Below, one piece after another: positions 39,149 to 49,508 of a stretch of DNA of 64,000 bases. Source of the DNA: Adineta steineri (lineage: Eukaryota > Rotifera > Eurotatoria > Adinetida > Adinetidae); the NCBI GenBank assembly GCA_905250115.1, contig CAJNOI010000061.1, forward strand, positions 434,001 through 498,000. Reading direction: 5' to 3'. The position numbers were made by a program, and so were the translations under genes. Within the stretch, counting starts at the first letter, position 1; every line of letters begins with the position of its first letter. The notes under the pieces are model-generated. The model was given only the letters and a program-made list of their open reading frames with translations, did not search any database and was not told where the DNA came from.

Positions 39149-40652
39149 ATGGAAGGTGTATCACCATTTGATTATCTTTCATTTATTTCAACAATTAGTA
39201 TTTGTTTAACATTTTCTATTGTTTATGTTCTTGGTTTATATATATTATCTCCATCATCACGTCGATATGAACGTAATCATCCGAATGTAATTAGAAGAAG
39301 ATTTATCTCAGTATTTATTGTTTGTTCATTAATTTATTTGTTTTTAAAACATACATGTAATCCAAATATCAATATAAATGCATGGTTAGGTTTTCGTACA
39401 AATATTTCATCAATATGGAAATTATTCTGCTATCCAATTTTATTAACATTAATGTTATATCTTGGACCAATTATACAATGGGTAGATTTATTTGATTGGA
39501 GATATTATAAATATAATTGGAAATATCATTTCCTATGTCGTAATCAAAATGAACGACTTATTTTTATTCGAAATTATCTTGTAGCACCATTTACAGAAGG
39601 TAAATAATTTCAGATGTAAAGTATATTGTTTTATTTATTTGTCATAAGTGAAGAAAAAGGCATCCATGCATAAGAAAGTAGATTCAAATGAATATCATCT
39701 ATGTGCTCTCACAAATGAAACACCTAGAACTAGATTAATATTATTATAAAATTTCGAAAAATAAATGAGACTTTTTTTAAGTGAGACATTGTCTATAAGT
39801 CGTTGCTTGTAATAATTGATTTACTCATAGACAAGTAGCTGTTTAGTGAATCGAATGGTATCACACAGGTTGAGATTTTCGTCAATTTTCAAATGAAACA
39901 AAAAACATGATAGAATAGTCTTAGTTGACACTTGTTTAGAAGTCGATAATTATATTCTAAGTATAATTTTTTTGAATTATTTCATCTTCAATCGCATTAT
40001 ACCATCTATAGATAATGCAGAAAATCTTATAAGTCAGAGTTTTTAGTTTCGTATTATATAAATGATACATAAAAGTGTATGCATAGACAACAGGATTAAG
40101 TTAATCCTTTGATCGTATATAGTTGACTTTATTTCATCAATGTAAATATATTATGTTTTATTTTTTTTAATAGAATTTGTCTTTCGTTCATCAATCTTAT
40201 GTTTACTGTATTCACATGTATCCTTATTTTCTGCCATATTTCTTTCGCCATTATTCTTTGGTCTTGCTCATTTCCATCATATGGTTGAACATTTCAAACA
40301 GAACCATCATGAAAAACACAATCGATTATCAGCAATGACTATAATACTTATTCATCTTTTTCAATTTTCTTATACATATATATTTGGTGTTTATTCATCA
40401 TTTCTATTCATTCGTACAGGTCATTTTGTACCATCATTTATTATACATACATTATGTAATGGACTTGGTATACCTGATGTGATGAATTTAATTGATATGC
40501 AGGATGGACAAGCTTATAGAAAATTTTTTTATATGGTATGTTATGTCATTGGTTTATGGTTATTTTCAATGAATTTATATTTTCTTACTCAATCAAATTT
40601 GTATTATTCAAATGATAGTAGTATTGCTATCTATCGACATTGGTCTCATTAG
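39149..40652 (+). CDS. RCE1: CAAX prenyl protease 2 (RCE1)
   Basis: Two exons (39149-39599, 40174-40652) separated by a 574-base GT-AG intron encode about 309 residues. The conserved core is intact: RNYLVAPFTEEFVFR with Glu150-Glu151 split by the intron, FFGLAHFHH with His183/185/186, FLFIRTGHFVPSFIIH and then His242...Asn246. These fit the Glu, His and His-x3-Asn catalytic set of the ABI/RCE1 family. About eight hydrophobic segments are present. The enzyme removes the last three residues of farnesylated or geranylgeranylated CAAX proteins in the ER membrane. A strong acceptor, TATATTCTAG, ends at 39144, four bases before the start codon. This fits a trans-spliced or very short 5' UTR. Confidence 0.94.
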
Positions 40653-40947
40653 TTAAACTGTGATGTTTATTGTGCTCAATAGGAAAAAAGAAAACAAATT
40701 AATGAATATCAGAGAAAAAAAAGCAATATTTATTTCTTCATTGTTTTTTTTTTATAAATCCGAATCATTTTGTGCATGTCAGGTGCTCTGTCATTCATTC
40801 TTCGTTTATTGTCTTTGTATGATTTTTATAATTTATGACAAGAAAATAGAATTAGAATATAAGACATAATATTCTTGATTATTGAATATTTATTAAAGAT
40901 ATTTGAAAGCAAGATACAATTTAAACAACAAAAAAGAAAAGTTTGAA

Positions 40948-41853
40948 TTATAGTTCGATATTTTTGGATACCTTTGTAATTGATTGTGGTGCTATTATTT
41001 GATTCTTAGATTTGTATACTGTATAAACTAGAAATAATGCATTAATAATCAAAATAATTGTTGTTGTTAGAAGTGCGAAAAAGATGTAAGAAAGAAGTGG
41101 TCCTAAAGTCATCCATACGACAATTGGTGAGATAATTATTGATAATCCAAGAATAACTGTTAGAATCGTTCCCCAATATTTACGGTATGCAAGAAGATAT
41201 AAATATTTAAATAAAAGACCAAGGAGTGATACGATACTAGAACATATACCCATTTGACTAAGAATATTAGTTAAACTTTGAGATTTAATTTCCCATTTAT
41301 AACATGTTAACAAGTGTGCTGTTACATTTGTAGTAGAAATAACTTCGTTTGATGGACAAAAGAATGGATTTGCACTAACGTCAAAGACAGACTGAAAGTG
41401 AAAACAATCCATTGCAGTTTTCATTGGACATACGTCAGTTGATACTAAGACATTTCTAGATACAATACATCCATCAACAAATATAAGTGCCATCATATAC
41501 ATAGAACTAATTACACCGATTCTAATAGCAATACGAAGTTTTCTATTTGTTGAAAAGTTCATTCGATTTCCATAAACATCAAGTATAATTTCTCTGTCAT
41601 TGTTTGAAATTGCATGTATATGAAAAACTGCATTGAGGAATGAGAAAAATCCCGATTTCGATTTCGAACCAGCAAGACGCAGGAAAATTATAAAAATGAT
41701 CAAAATACTGAGATAAAGGCCTAATACAATAAAATTATAGGCAAATAGAGATGGCATTGTTAGAAAGATCAAAGTGGAAAGATGATTTCTGTTACTGACT
41801 TTTATATATTTTTTTTCTGATGATTCATACATGCATGATGTTAGAATCATCAA
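40948..41853 (-). CDS. Orphan multi-pass membrane protein, intronless
   Basis: This is a single open frame of 301 codons, long for this AT-rich locus, with codon use like neighbouring genes. I do not recognise the family. About five hydrophobic helices are visible (about residues 30-60, 110-127, 200-215, 222-250 and 255-280). A loop of roughly 75 residues between the second and third holds five cysteines (VCPMKTAMDCFHF and FFCPSNEV among them) and an N-glycosylation site NVT. The layout suggests a surface protein with a disulfide-bonded extracellular loop. The internal ATG at 41761 could also be used; the first 30 residues are polar. It may be rotifer-specific. Confidence 0.65.
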   Translation of the reverse strand: MMILTSCMYESSEKKYIKVSNRNHLSTLIFLTMPSLFAYNFIVLGLYLSILIIFIIFLRLAGSKSKSGFFSFLNAVFHIHAISNNDREIILDVYGNRMNFSTNRKLRIAIRIGVISSMYMMALIFVDGCIVSRNVLVSTDVCPMKTAMDCFHFQSVFDVSANPFFCPSNEVISTTNVTAHLLTCYKWEIKSQSLTNILSQMGICSSIVSLLGLLFKYLYLLAYRKYWGTILTVILGLSIIISPIVVWMTLGPLLSYIFFALLTTTIILIINALFLVYTVYKSKNQIIAPQSITKVSKNIEL

Positions 41854-42330
41854 AATAATCGCTTTACATCAGTTATGTTTAGTTACTAACACGATCCTAT
41901 TTCTTTTTACATATGATTTTTTTATAAACTTATTGGCACAACGTGTATGGATTATGAGCAGTTATATTAATACTCTATTTACAGAGGACTAGAAAATAAC
42001 TATTGACATTTTATATGTTGCACTCTATATGCTTTCAAAAAATCTTCGGTAAATAGTTAAAAAAAAGTATCAAATTCTCTTAGAAAAACATTATATTTAA
42101 AACAGAAGACTGTTCTACTTTATTTAGTTGCACTCTATATATCTAAAAAAATCTAAGGTCAATGCATTTTATTGATTAGAAAAATATAAGATGTTATTGT
42201 TCGATAGAATGTTTATTATGGAATACATTGTATGTTAACGGTTTTAGTTCACATGGAACATGAGTTAGTAAATAGAAAAGGAAATGGATCAAACAATGAA
42301 TAGAAAATAAGCGAAGTGAAAAATAATATG

Positions 42331-45300
42331 CTAGTCATGAGATATCTTAGAAGGGTCACCGAATCCAAAGAGATATCTTCGTGCTAATTTTTCAAAATTA
42401 GACATTCTACGACGAGAATGAAATGGTTGTGCCGCTTCATATGTATTACTCAATGGTGTCTGTAAAGCATTAGCAGGATCAACTTGATCTGATGTTGTTG
42501 AAAGGGCTCTTAACCTTTCTTGATCAGGAAATAATTGATTAACATTAAGATCTTGTTGTGATTCATTCGAATTTAGTATGCTATTGATTGAATTACTTTT
42601 GAATGGGTCATGTTGATTAGCATCTAAAGTGTTAACAGCTTTCTCGGGTGTTTTTGGTTGTGTCCATGCATCTCCTGTTGCGATTGATGATTGAGTATCT
42701 GGAGTTTTCGTAGCTGTATTATGTTTTCCATTTGTATTATTATATATCGTCATAAGTATACTCGGTTCATTTCCAATTGTCGAACCAGTACCATTGGTAT
42801 TACCTTTGTTATAAAGAATATTGTATATTTGATAAGCTTTGCTAGGTTTTCTTATTCGAAAATTTTTATCCATAGGAGAAAGTTCTTGTTCAACACTTTC
42901 TGCTCTTGAATCTAATTGACTATATCGGCATTGATCACGTCCTTCTCGTTCTTGACGACGACGTCTAGCAGCTGGACTCCTAGTAAGAAATAAAAAATTT
43001 CATCAAATTAACTTATTATATCATAGGATAGTAATAGTTTGAATTGAAGAGAGATTAAAATATTATATGAACTATCATAAATACTATTTCATTTTTGGAT
43101 CTTTATATTAAATGATTTGGTTTATTATACATGAATAAAAGTACTTGTATACGAAATTATATCAGATAGCAAGAATATTTGAAATAGTGCATTTTCACTG
43201 ATAATTTCTAGAGAATTATTCATGAAATCTTACCAGAATAATCGATACAAACAGCATCCAGTACATAGAGCCAATGGTAATGCAATCGAAGCAATACCGG
43301 CAATTAATCCCCAACTTGGACCTCTACCTAAATAAATGTAATATTGTATATAGAAACTTTATGATTAATATATTTTCTTTGTCCTGTAATAGTGTTCAGT
43401 AAAAATGAACTCAAAAAATCTTTGATTTTTAATCTGTTATAACATAAAGAGATGTGATAAAATAGATAGATACATACTTGAACTATCAGTAGCTATTGTA
43501 GTTCTAAAAATAGAGAAACAATAAAGGTTATAAAATATATTTTATACTAGGATAGTGGGAAAAGAAACCTATCATAAATTGTCTTGTCATATCTATTCCG
43601 AGTCAGAAATAAGAGAAATTCAAAGAATTAGCTACAGGAAACTTCCTTCGTTCACATAATTGTAGATATAGGAGTTGCCATTTAGTGTAGTTACTTATTT
43701 CCCTATAGAAGTTTTTTTTCGTAACTCACATTGTTGTGCTAGTAGTAGTAGTTGATGTTGTTGCAGTTGTTGTAGTTGCTGATGTTGTTGAAGTTGTAGA
43801 TGTTGTCGTAGTAGTTGTTGATGTTGTTGTAGTTGTCGATGTTGTCGCAGTGGTTGTTGTTGTCGCTGTAGTTGTAGTTGTGGCAGTTGTTGCTGTAGTT
43901 GCTGTGGTAGTTGTTGTTGTAGTCGACGTCGTAGTTGTTGTTGTAGTTGCTGTGGTACTTGTTGTTGCTGTAGTTGTTGTGGTGGTGGTTGTTGTTGTTG
44001 TCGTAGTCGTTGTTACACACAATGCTGTTGATGTTTTCACAGTAAATGTAACACAGTATTCTGCAGATTGAACTTGTTCCCTAAATCACAGAAAACATAC
44101 TCATAAAAGAAAGAGAATCATGCAAAAAAAACATTTACTCAGTATATGCAATTGCACACATTTGTTGTGAACCTATTTGATTTGTTTGCGGTGTCCATGC
44201 AAATGTAACAAAAGATAATGATGAATTACTTGAAGAATGTGTCAGATTGTTTTGTTGCATGCCTGTAATTTGTGTTGATAAAGTCATATCAGAAATATCA
44301 GCCACATCTGGATCACATAAATTCAATATAGATAGATTAAAACGCACTGGTACGCCAACTGATACTTCTAAACAACCAGTTAATGGTATTATAACAGGTG
44401 CTTGTGAACAGTCTGGTTCAGGCATAACATAAATGAGAAATTGTATTGGTACAGAGCTCATTGGAGTGGTACTTGACACGTTAATAAAATCTTCGACCTA
44501 AACGAAATAATAAACTGTATTTATATAAAATAAAAAATCTCTTATTGTTAATAGTCATTATTAAATAGGACATATAATTGATAATATCAAAAGCGTAATA
44601 TGTTGTCGTATACTTTTTAGAAAAAGTCAAAACTATTCTATTTTATGCCAATTTTTGTCTAATATAGTTCAGTTTCAGTATTTACACAAAGGAATACTTC
44701 TGAAAAATTGACGGAATTATAGTCTAGAATAGAAAACTATAAGAAAAATTGAATGTACAAAGTGTGAAAATAAAGATCGTATACTCGAGTTCGTTTCTTA
44801 CTTACTTGAATAGCGGCAGCGTACCAAGTATCAGGTATCAAACCTTTCACAGAGACAGTACAATTAGACAGAGTAGTGGCACTAGGTAAGGTACTTGAGT
44901 AACATATACCACCACATTCATCAATTGCTAGACGAATAGGAAACGTTGAAGTTGCTTTAAGTGGTCCTGGAGTATCGATAGTAGTTGATGTTGCAGCAGT
45001 AGCAGTACATGTAGGGTTGTCGTTACATTTTGTGCCAGTGCAGGTGGTTCCTTGACACGCATAAGAATTACTACAGCAGCACTTTTTGGCACAGCTCCAT
45101 ACGCAGTATGGCGTACATGAATCTCGTGGTTTCCTATCGAGTACATTTTCTTTGTTGAAGATTGATGTTTTATACGTAACCGTGGTTGATTCATCATATA
45201 CATCATTATCATCCATTTGTCTTCTCCGACGATATCCATTTGTATATACTGACCATCGACAGCGTACATCATCACCTGCATTAACATCTGATACAGGTAT

Positions 45301-45849
45301 ACGAATTTGAGCGGTTGTATTGACAATTATATATTGTGGAGGTATTAAACCAACAACTGGTGGCGTATTAATAAAGCCATCTGGTCGCATTCGAATATCG
45401 ATCGAGGTAATTATTGACCATTGAAGATTACTTGTAGTAGGACTACCTAATGGTAACCATGAACTTCCTACATATGCTAGATAAAAATGTGCACCTGCAG
45501 TAAGTGTAATATTTTTTGAACGTTCACTTGTCATCATACCGAGTGATGAACTTGCAGAAGTACAATCTGTTAATGTACTAATAGGTGCACTAGAATAACC
45601 ACCATCAGTTGAACAATCAGACATACAGGTTAGATTCGAGTATTGAGTTGCTCGACCACTAGTCGTCATGGGTACATTAGTTGCACATTTTATATTAGGA
45701 TATGTCCACCGATAGGATTGTATAATAGTTAATGTGACCAAACTTGAATTGGTAGAAGGATTTACCGGTTGCCATCTAATGCTACCACCATTGAAATGAT
45801 TAGCATGAATAAATGGATAGTAAACGAGTAGTAACAGGTAATAAAGCAT
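42331..45849 (-). CDS. Secreted/single-pass surface protein with threonine-rich stalk
   Basis: Six exons (44806-45849, 44139-44497, 43730-44080, 43478-43503, 43234-43327, 42331-42979) close exactly to about 840 residues. A signal peptide (MLYYLLLLVYYPFIHA) is followed by HFNGGSIRWQPVN, a start seen in invertebrate ectodomain proteins of unknown role. A large Cys-rich ectodomain with many NxS/T sites comes next, including a dense cluster CVWSCAKKCCCS. A pure Thr/Ala/Ser tract of about 90 residues forms a mucin-like stalk. One transmembrane helix (WGLIAGIASIALPLALCTGC) leads to a basic stop-transfer (RRRRQ) and a polar cytoplasmic tail of about 230 residues. This is the plan of a cell-surface receptor or adhesion protein; ligand and function are unknown. 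One coding exon is only 26 bases. Confidence 0.8.
43735..44022. repeat. Trinucleotide microsatellite coding a Thr-rich mucin-like stalk
   Basis: About 290 bases consist of GTT/GTA/GTC/GTG-type triplets on the plus strand (ACN on the coding minus strand), interrupted by GCN and TCN codons. It stays in frame within an exon of the surface protein, so it encodes nearly uninterrupted Thr with Ala and Ser. The other frames are open too and give only homopolymers. Confidence 0.85.
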
Positions 45850-47820
45850 AATTCTATTGTCTTTTTTTTTACAATAAATATCTAAAAATAATATTTGTAG
45901 AGTTCATTATCTTTAACAAATCAATAAGAAGTAACTATTTAAATCATTTTCATTGGCAGAAGTACATTGAGAATAATATAAAACTCACTTCTTCAATATT
46001 ATATATGAGTTCATAGTTTTTTCGATATAACACATATAGTTAAGAAGATAAGCACAATAACAGATGAAAAATACAATAATTGTAAGAATAATAATGTAGA
46101 TATCTTAATTCTTATAAAGGCATGCTCTGATTTTATATAATAGAGAATATGTGAATTACTGACTAACACTTGAGGCGGTTAAGAAATTAATAAGATGAAT
46201 TCTATTGTTGGAGAAAAATAATAATCAATAATAAAAAAAAAGAAAAGAATTTCTCTATATGGTTCTATTTTTACACAGTCACCTGACTGTGTTCATTGAT
46301 ATGCAAGCTTTTGATTTCATTTCTTCTTTTTATTAAAAAAAACAAATTTTTTTTTATAAATAATTAGATTTGATCTGAAGGACACATAAGTATAGTTTTG
46401 TTTGCACTTGATTGAAGCTTCTACTGTAATTGAAAGTGCTTCATCAGGTGATATGAATAATACTGTACGAAGCCTTAAGAACAATGCTTATTTATTCGCC
46501 TCTGTGTTTCATTAAGTAGATGCCAGATGACTTTATATGTGAACTAGAAACATACTAAAGTTATTCGTATAATACAATCTAACTTATGAAAAAAAACTCT
46601 GTAATCGAACTTATAGTGTGAGTTTCATTAATTGATGGATGTAGTCTAAAAGAAATTTGAAATCTCGCAGGTTTGCGAAGCTTTCTCTGTGCAAAATAGA
46701 GAATAATCCAATTTAATTTGCCGCAGGTACCTAATAACACATGTTTTTTTTAATTATTATTCAAATATGTTATAGCATCAGAATGAAGAATAAGATTGTA
46801 TTTTCTTTTTCTTTTGTATGGAATCGAATAACAATATTTGAGTAAAGGTAGTTGCTCGATATTTCATTATTGAATTGCATCAGAGTGGCTCATCTTAGAA
46901 AAATCATACTTGTTTGTGCCATGATCTTAATAAAAATGTATTACAAGTACGAACAGTGCATTTTTTTGTCAAGAACACAACAATCAAACAATATTCCTTT
47001 ACCATCAAATGTAAATACGAATAGTGATGATATATCGTTGACTATAGGAAATACTAGACTATTTTCGTTATTATTAATGTAAAGATTTATAGTGTGAGTG
47101 ATTAATACTAACAAATCTCAACTGACAGAGTCCAAAAAAATGATGATGCATAATCGAGTAAATGAAAACTCATACTATTTCATGATAAATCAGTGAAGGT
47201 CAAAATATAATGCAATTAATATATAAATAGAAAACTAGTATAGCATTATTATTCCACTTCGTAGTTTGAATGAGCACAACGGGTATCTCATTTGTTATAT
47301 CTCGTATTTAATTAAACCAGATATGCATAAAGACTGTTATAATGATCTTATATGCTCACGTTCTTCTTTTCATGTTTGTTATATTTAGATTCTCTCTAAT
47401 TGACTTGTTCTATTTTACGATCTCTTTTATATATCAATCTGTTCTGATATGACAATCATATATTATAGAAAATATTCATAGCAAGACAAATTATATTAAC
47501 TATACTTTTTAATTTGTTCAATATTAATGCTAATCTATTTTGTTATTAAATAATTATAAATGAGTTACTAAGCTATTGATATCCGCTTATTTATAAAGTA
47601 AAGATAAAGTAACACCCCCAATAAAAATACACTCGAAAAAACTGTTAACAGTTCATTAAGTTTAGAATTATTTCTTTTTATCTTCTCATTATATACATAT
47701 TTCTAAACTCTCTTTTTTCCGCTAATATAATTATAATATCTCGATGCACATCATTTCCTTATTTATCATTTAAATAAGAATTATATTTCGTAATATTATT
47801 TTAACAGAATCCCTTTTAAA
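45850..47820. other. Intergenic region between divergent genes
   Basis: This stretch of almost 2 kb separates the start of the minus-strand surface protein from the start of the 7TM receptor, so promoters for both should lie here. It is AT-rich. A 76-codon frame near 46852-47082 begins at TTG and has no protein-like features. I saw no repeat or RNA gene. Confidence 0.5.
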
Positions 47821-48774
47821 ATGAACATTGGAATAATTATTAATAGTTTTGCTTTATTACTTATTTCTTTAATTTTCATTATTTCTATATTTATTTTAAT
47901 ATTAATTATCTTTCGTATTCGTTCATTATTTTCCAATGTAACTTATCTTTTAATCTTTGATACTTATATATCTACATGTTTAACAAGTATAATATTATTC
48001 ATTATGTATACATATAGTTTATATGGTGATTTAAATCCATCTATTTCATTTGATAATGTATGGTGTAAAATACGTGCATATCTTGTTTTTGTTGGATATT
48101 GTATGTTTTTTAATACATTTGTTCTTCAAGCTATGTTTCGTCTCTTTCGAATAGCTTTTTATAGACGAAAGTCTTTACAATCACGTGAATTTTTTATAAT
48201 TGCATTTATTATTCAATGGATCTTATCATTTATTTTACCACTTTCTAGTCTTCTACCAAATGATTATGAATATTTGTCATTATATTTTACATGTTGGATT
48301 TCTTTTGAGAATATTCGTGGAACACTTACTCCAATAATATTAATTTATGGTTCGTCTATATCGGCTATATTTTTTATTTATGTTTATATTATTCGTTATA
48401 TACGTCGAACAAATCGAATACAACAAGTACGACAAAGATCGAATGAACGAGATTTATTAGTTCTTAAGCGAATTGTTATTCTTATATTAGTTACAGTTAG
48501 TATTGGTTTACCTTCCGTATTTATATTTCTGATCTATGTCATTGGTCATTATTTGATACCATATACTCATCATATTGAAGGAATGTGTTTAATAACTGGA
48601 CTTTTCACTGCAACGATTTGTTTTACAATTATATCACCTCAAATAAAAAAACTATTTCGACATAATCAACAACAGATATATCCTATTGAATTAATAGGAA
48701 ATAATCAAGATCATATAACTCGTACATTTCAACAATTAACCCATCAACATCAACCAAGATCAATTCTTAACTAA
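47821..48774 (+). CDS. Orphan 7-transmembrane receptor (rhodopsin-like), single exon
   Basis: The 317-residue frame shows seven hydrophobic segments. The WC pair at the start of helix 3 (NVWCKIRAYLVF) and the Cys in extracellular loop 2 (YFTCWISF) give the usual class A disulfide. Helix 6 has a Pro (SIGLPSVFIF) after a basic loop (RQRSNERDLLVLKR). The DRY motif after helix 3 is replaced by RLFRI, and the NPxxY of helix 7 is not present (ISPQIKKLF instead). Single-exon class A-like orphan receptors are common in rotifers and other lophotrochozoans and are thought to be chemosensory or peptide receptors. The ligand is unknown. It is a plasma-membrane protein. Confidence 0.82.
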   Translation: MNIGIIINSFALLLISLIFIISIFILILIIFRIRSLFSNVTYLLIFDTYISTCLTSIILFIMYTYSLYGDLNPSISFDNVWCKIRAYLVFVGYCMFFNTFVLQAMFRLFRIAFYRRKSLQSREFFIIAFIIQWILSFILPLSSLLPNDYEYLSLYFTCWISFENIRGTLTPIILIYGSSISAIFFIYVYIIRYIRRTNRIQQVRQRSNERDLLVLKRIVILILVTVSIGLPSVFIFLIYVIGHYLIPYTHHIEGMCLITGLFTATICFTIISPQIKKLFRHNQQQIYPIELIGNNQDHITRTFQQLTHQHQPRSILN

Positions 48775-49508
48775 ATAAACTGCATACTCTAATTTCCAAA
48801 GATGAGAATGTAAACCATACTGGTGATGTTATTCTTGTAATTAAAAATAAAATGAAATCTAATGCTTTCTTTTCATACACAATTAAGATATTTTAAAAGT
48901 TCAGTTAAAATAATAAACGTCAATCTTTCTACAACTATTCAAATGATTTGTATGAATTCTTCATGATTTTATTCATCAGTCATCTAAATTTTCTTTTCCT
49001 AAACATTTAGTTGAATGCGACTAACGTCTTTTATCAAAAGATCAATTGAACATCTTGTGGATATTGTTGTTTATGTATAGTTCATTGACTTTCGATCAAA
49101 ATAAACGATATCTTAGTGGTAAAAGCTAAAATATTTTCTTTAATATGTCTCCCCTAATTCCCATCGATATATTTTATGAAGTTTATAGACTTCACTATGA
49201 TTTAATGTGTTGTCTAAAACTGAAAAGATACTATATTTGCTTTGTATGTTGAAAGAATTCACATATATATATACAATAAAGTAGACAGCTTTGTTTTATC
49301 ATCATACGAGCAAAAAACACTTCACTGATAACAAACTTATGTCTTTCTTCTTTCTTATCGTTTTACTAACAATAACTTCATAAAAAAAAGAAGGTAAGAA
49401 GAATCACTCGTAGCTCTAAAACAAAACAAACTCAAACATTATTTATTAATAACTGGTCTTTCACTATTTCACTATTTTGGATCAACCATTATAATTACAT
49501 TTTATTCC
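48775..49508. other. Intergenic region, no gene seen
   Basis: About 730 bases of AT-rich DNA lie between the 7TM receptor and the ADP-ribosyltransferase, both on the plus strand. No exon-like block, repeat or RNA gene was recognised. Confidence 0.5.

Noticed and set aside
43736-44071. Long plus-strand frame of Val/Asp/Ala
   Set aside because: It is the antisense reading of the threonine-coding triplet repeat; a homopolymer-like product is a repeat by-product, not a gene.
46852-47082. 76-codon frame between divergent genes
   Set aside because: It starts at TTG, has no recognisable features, and no exon context supports it.
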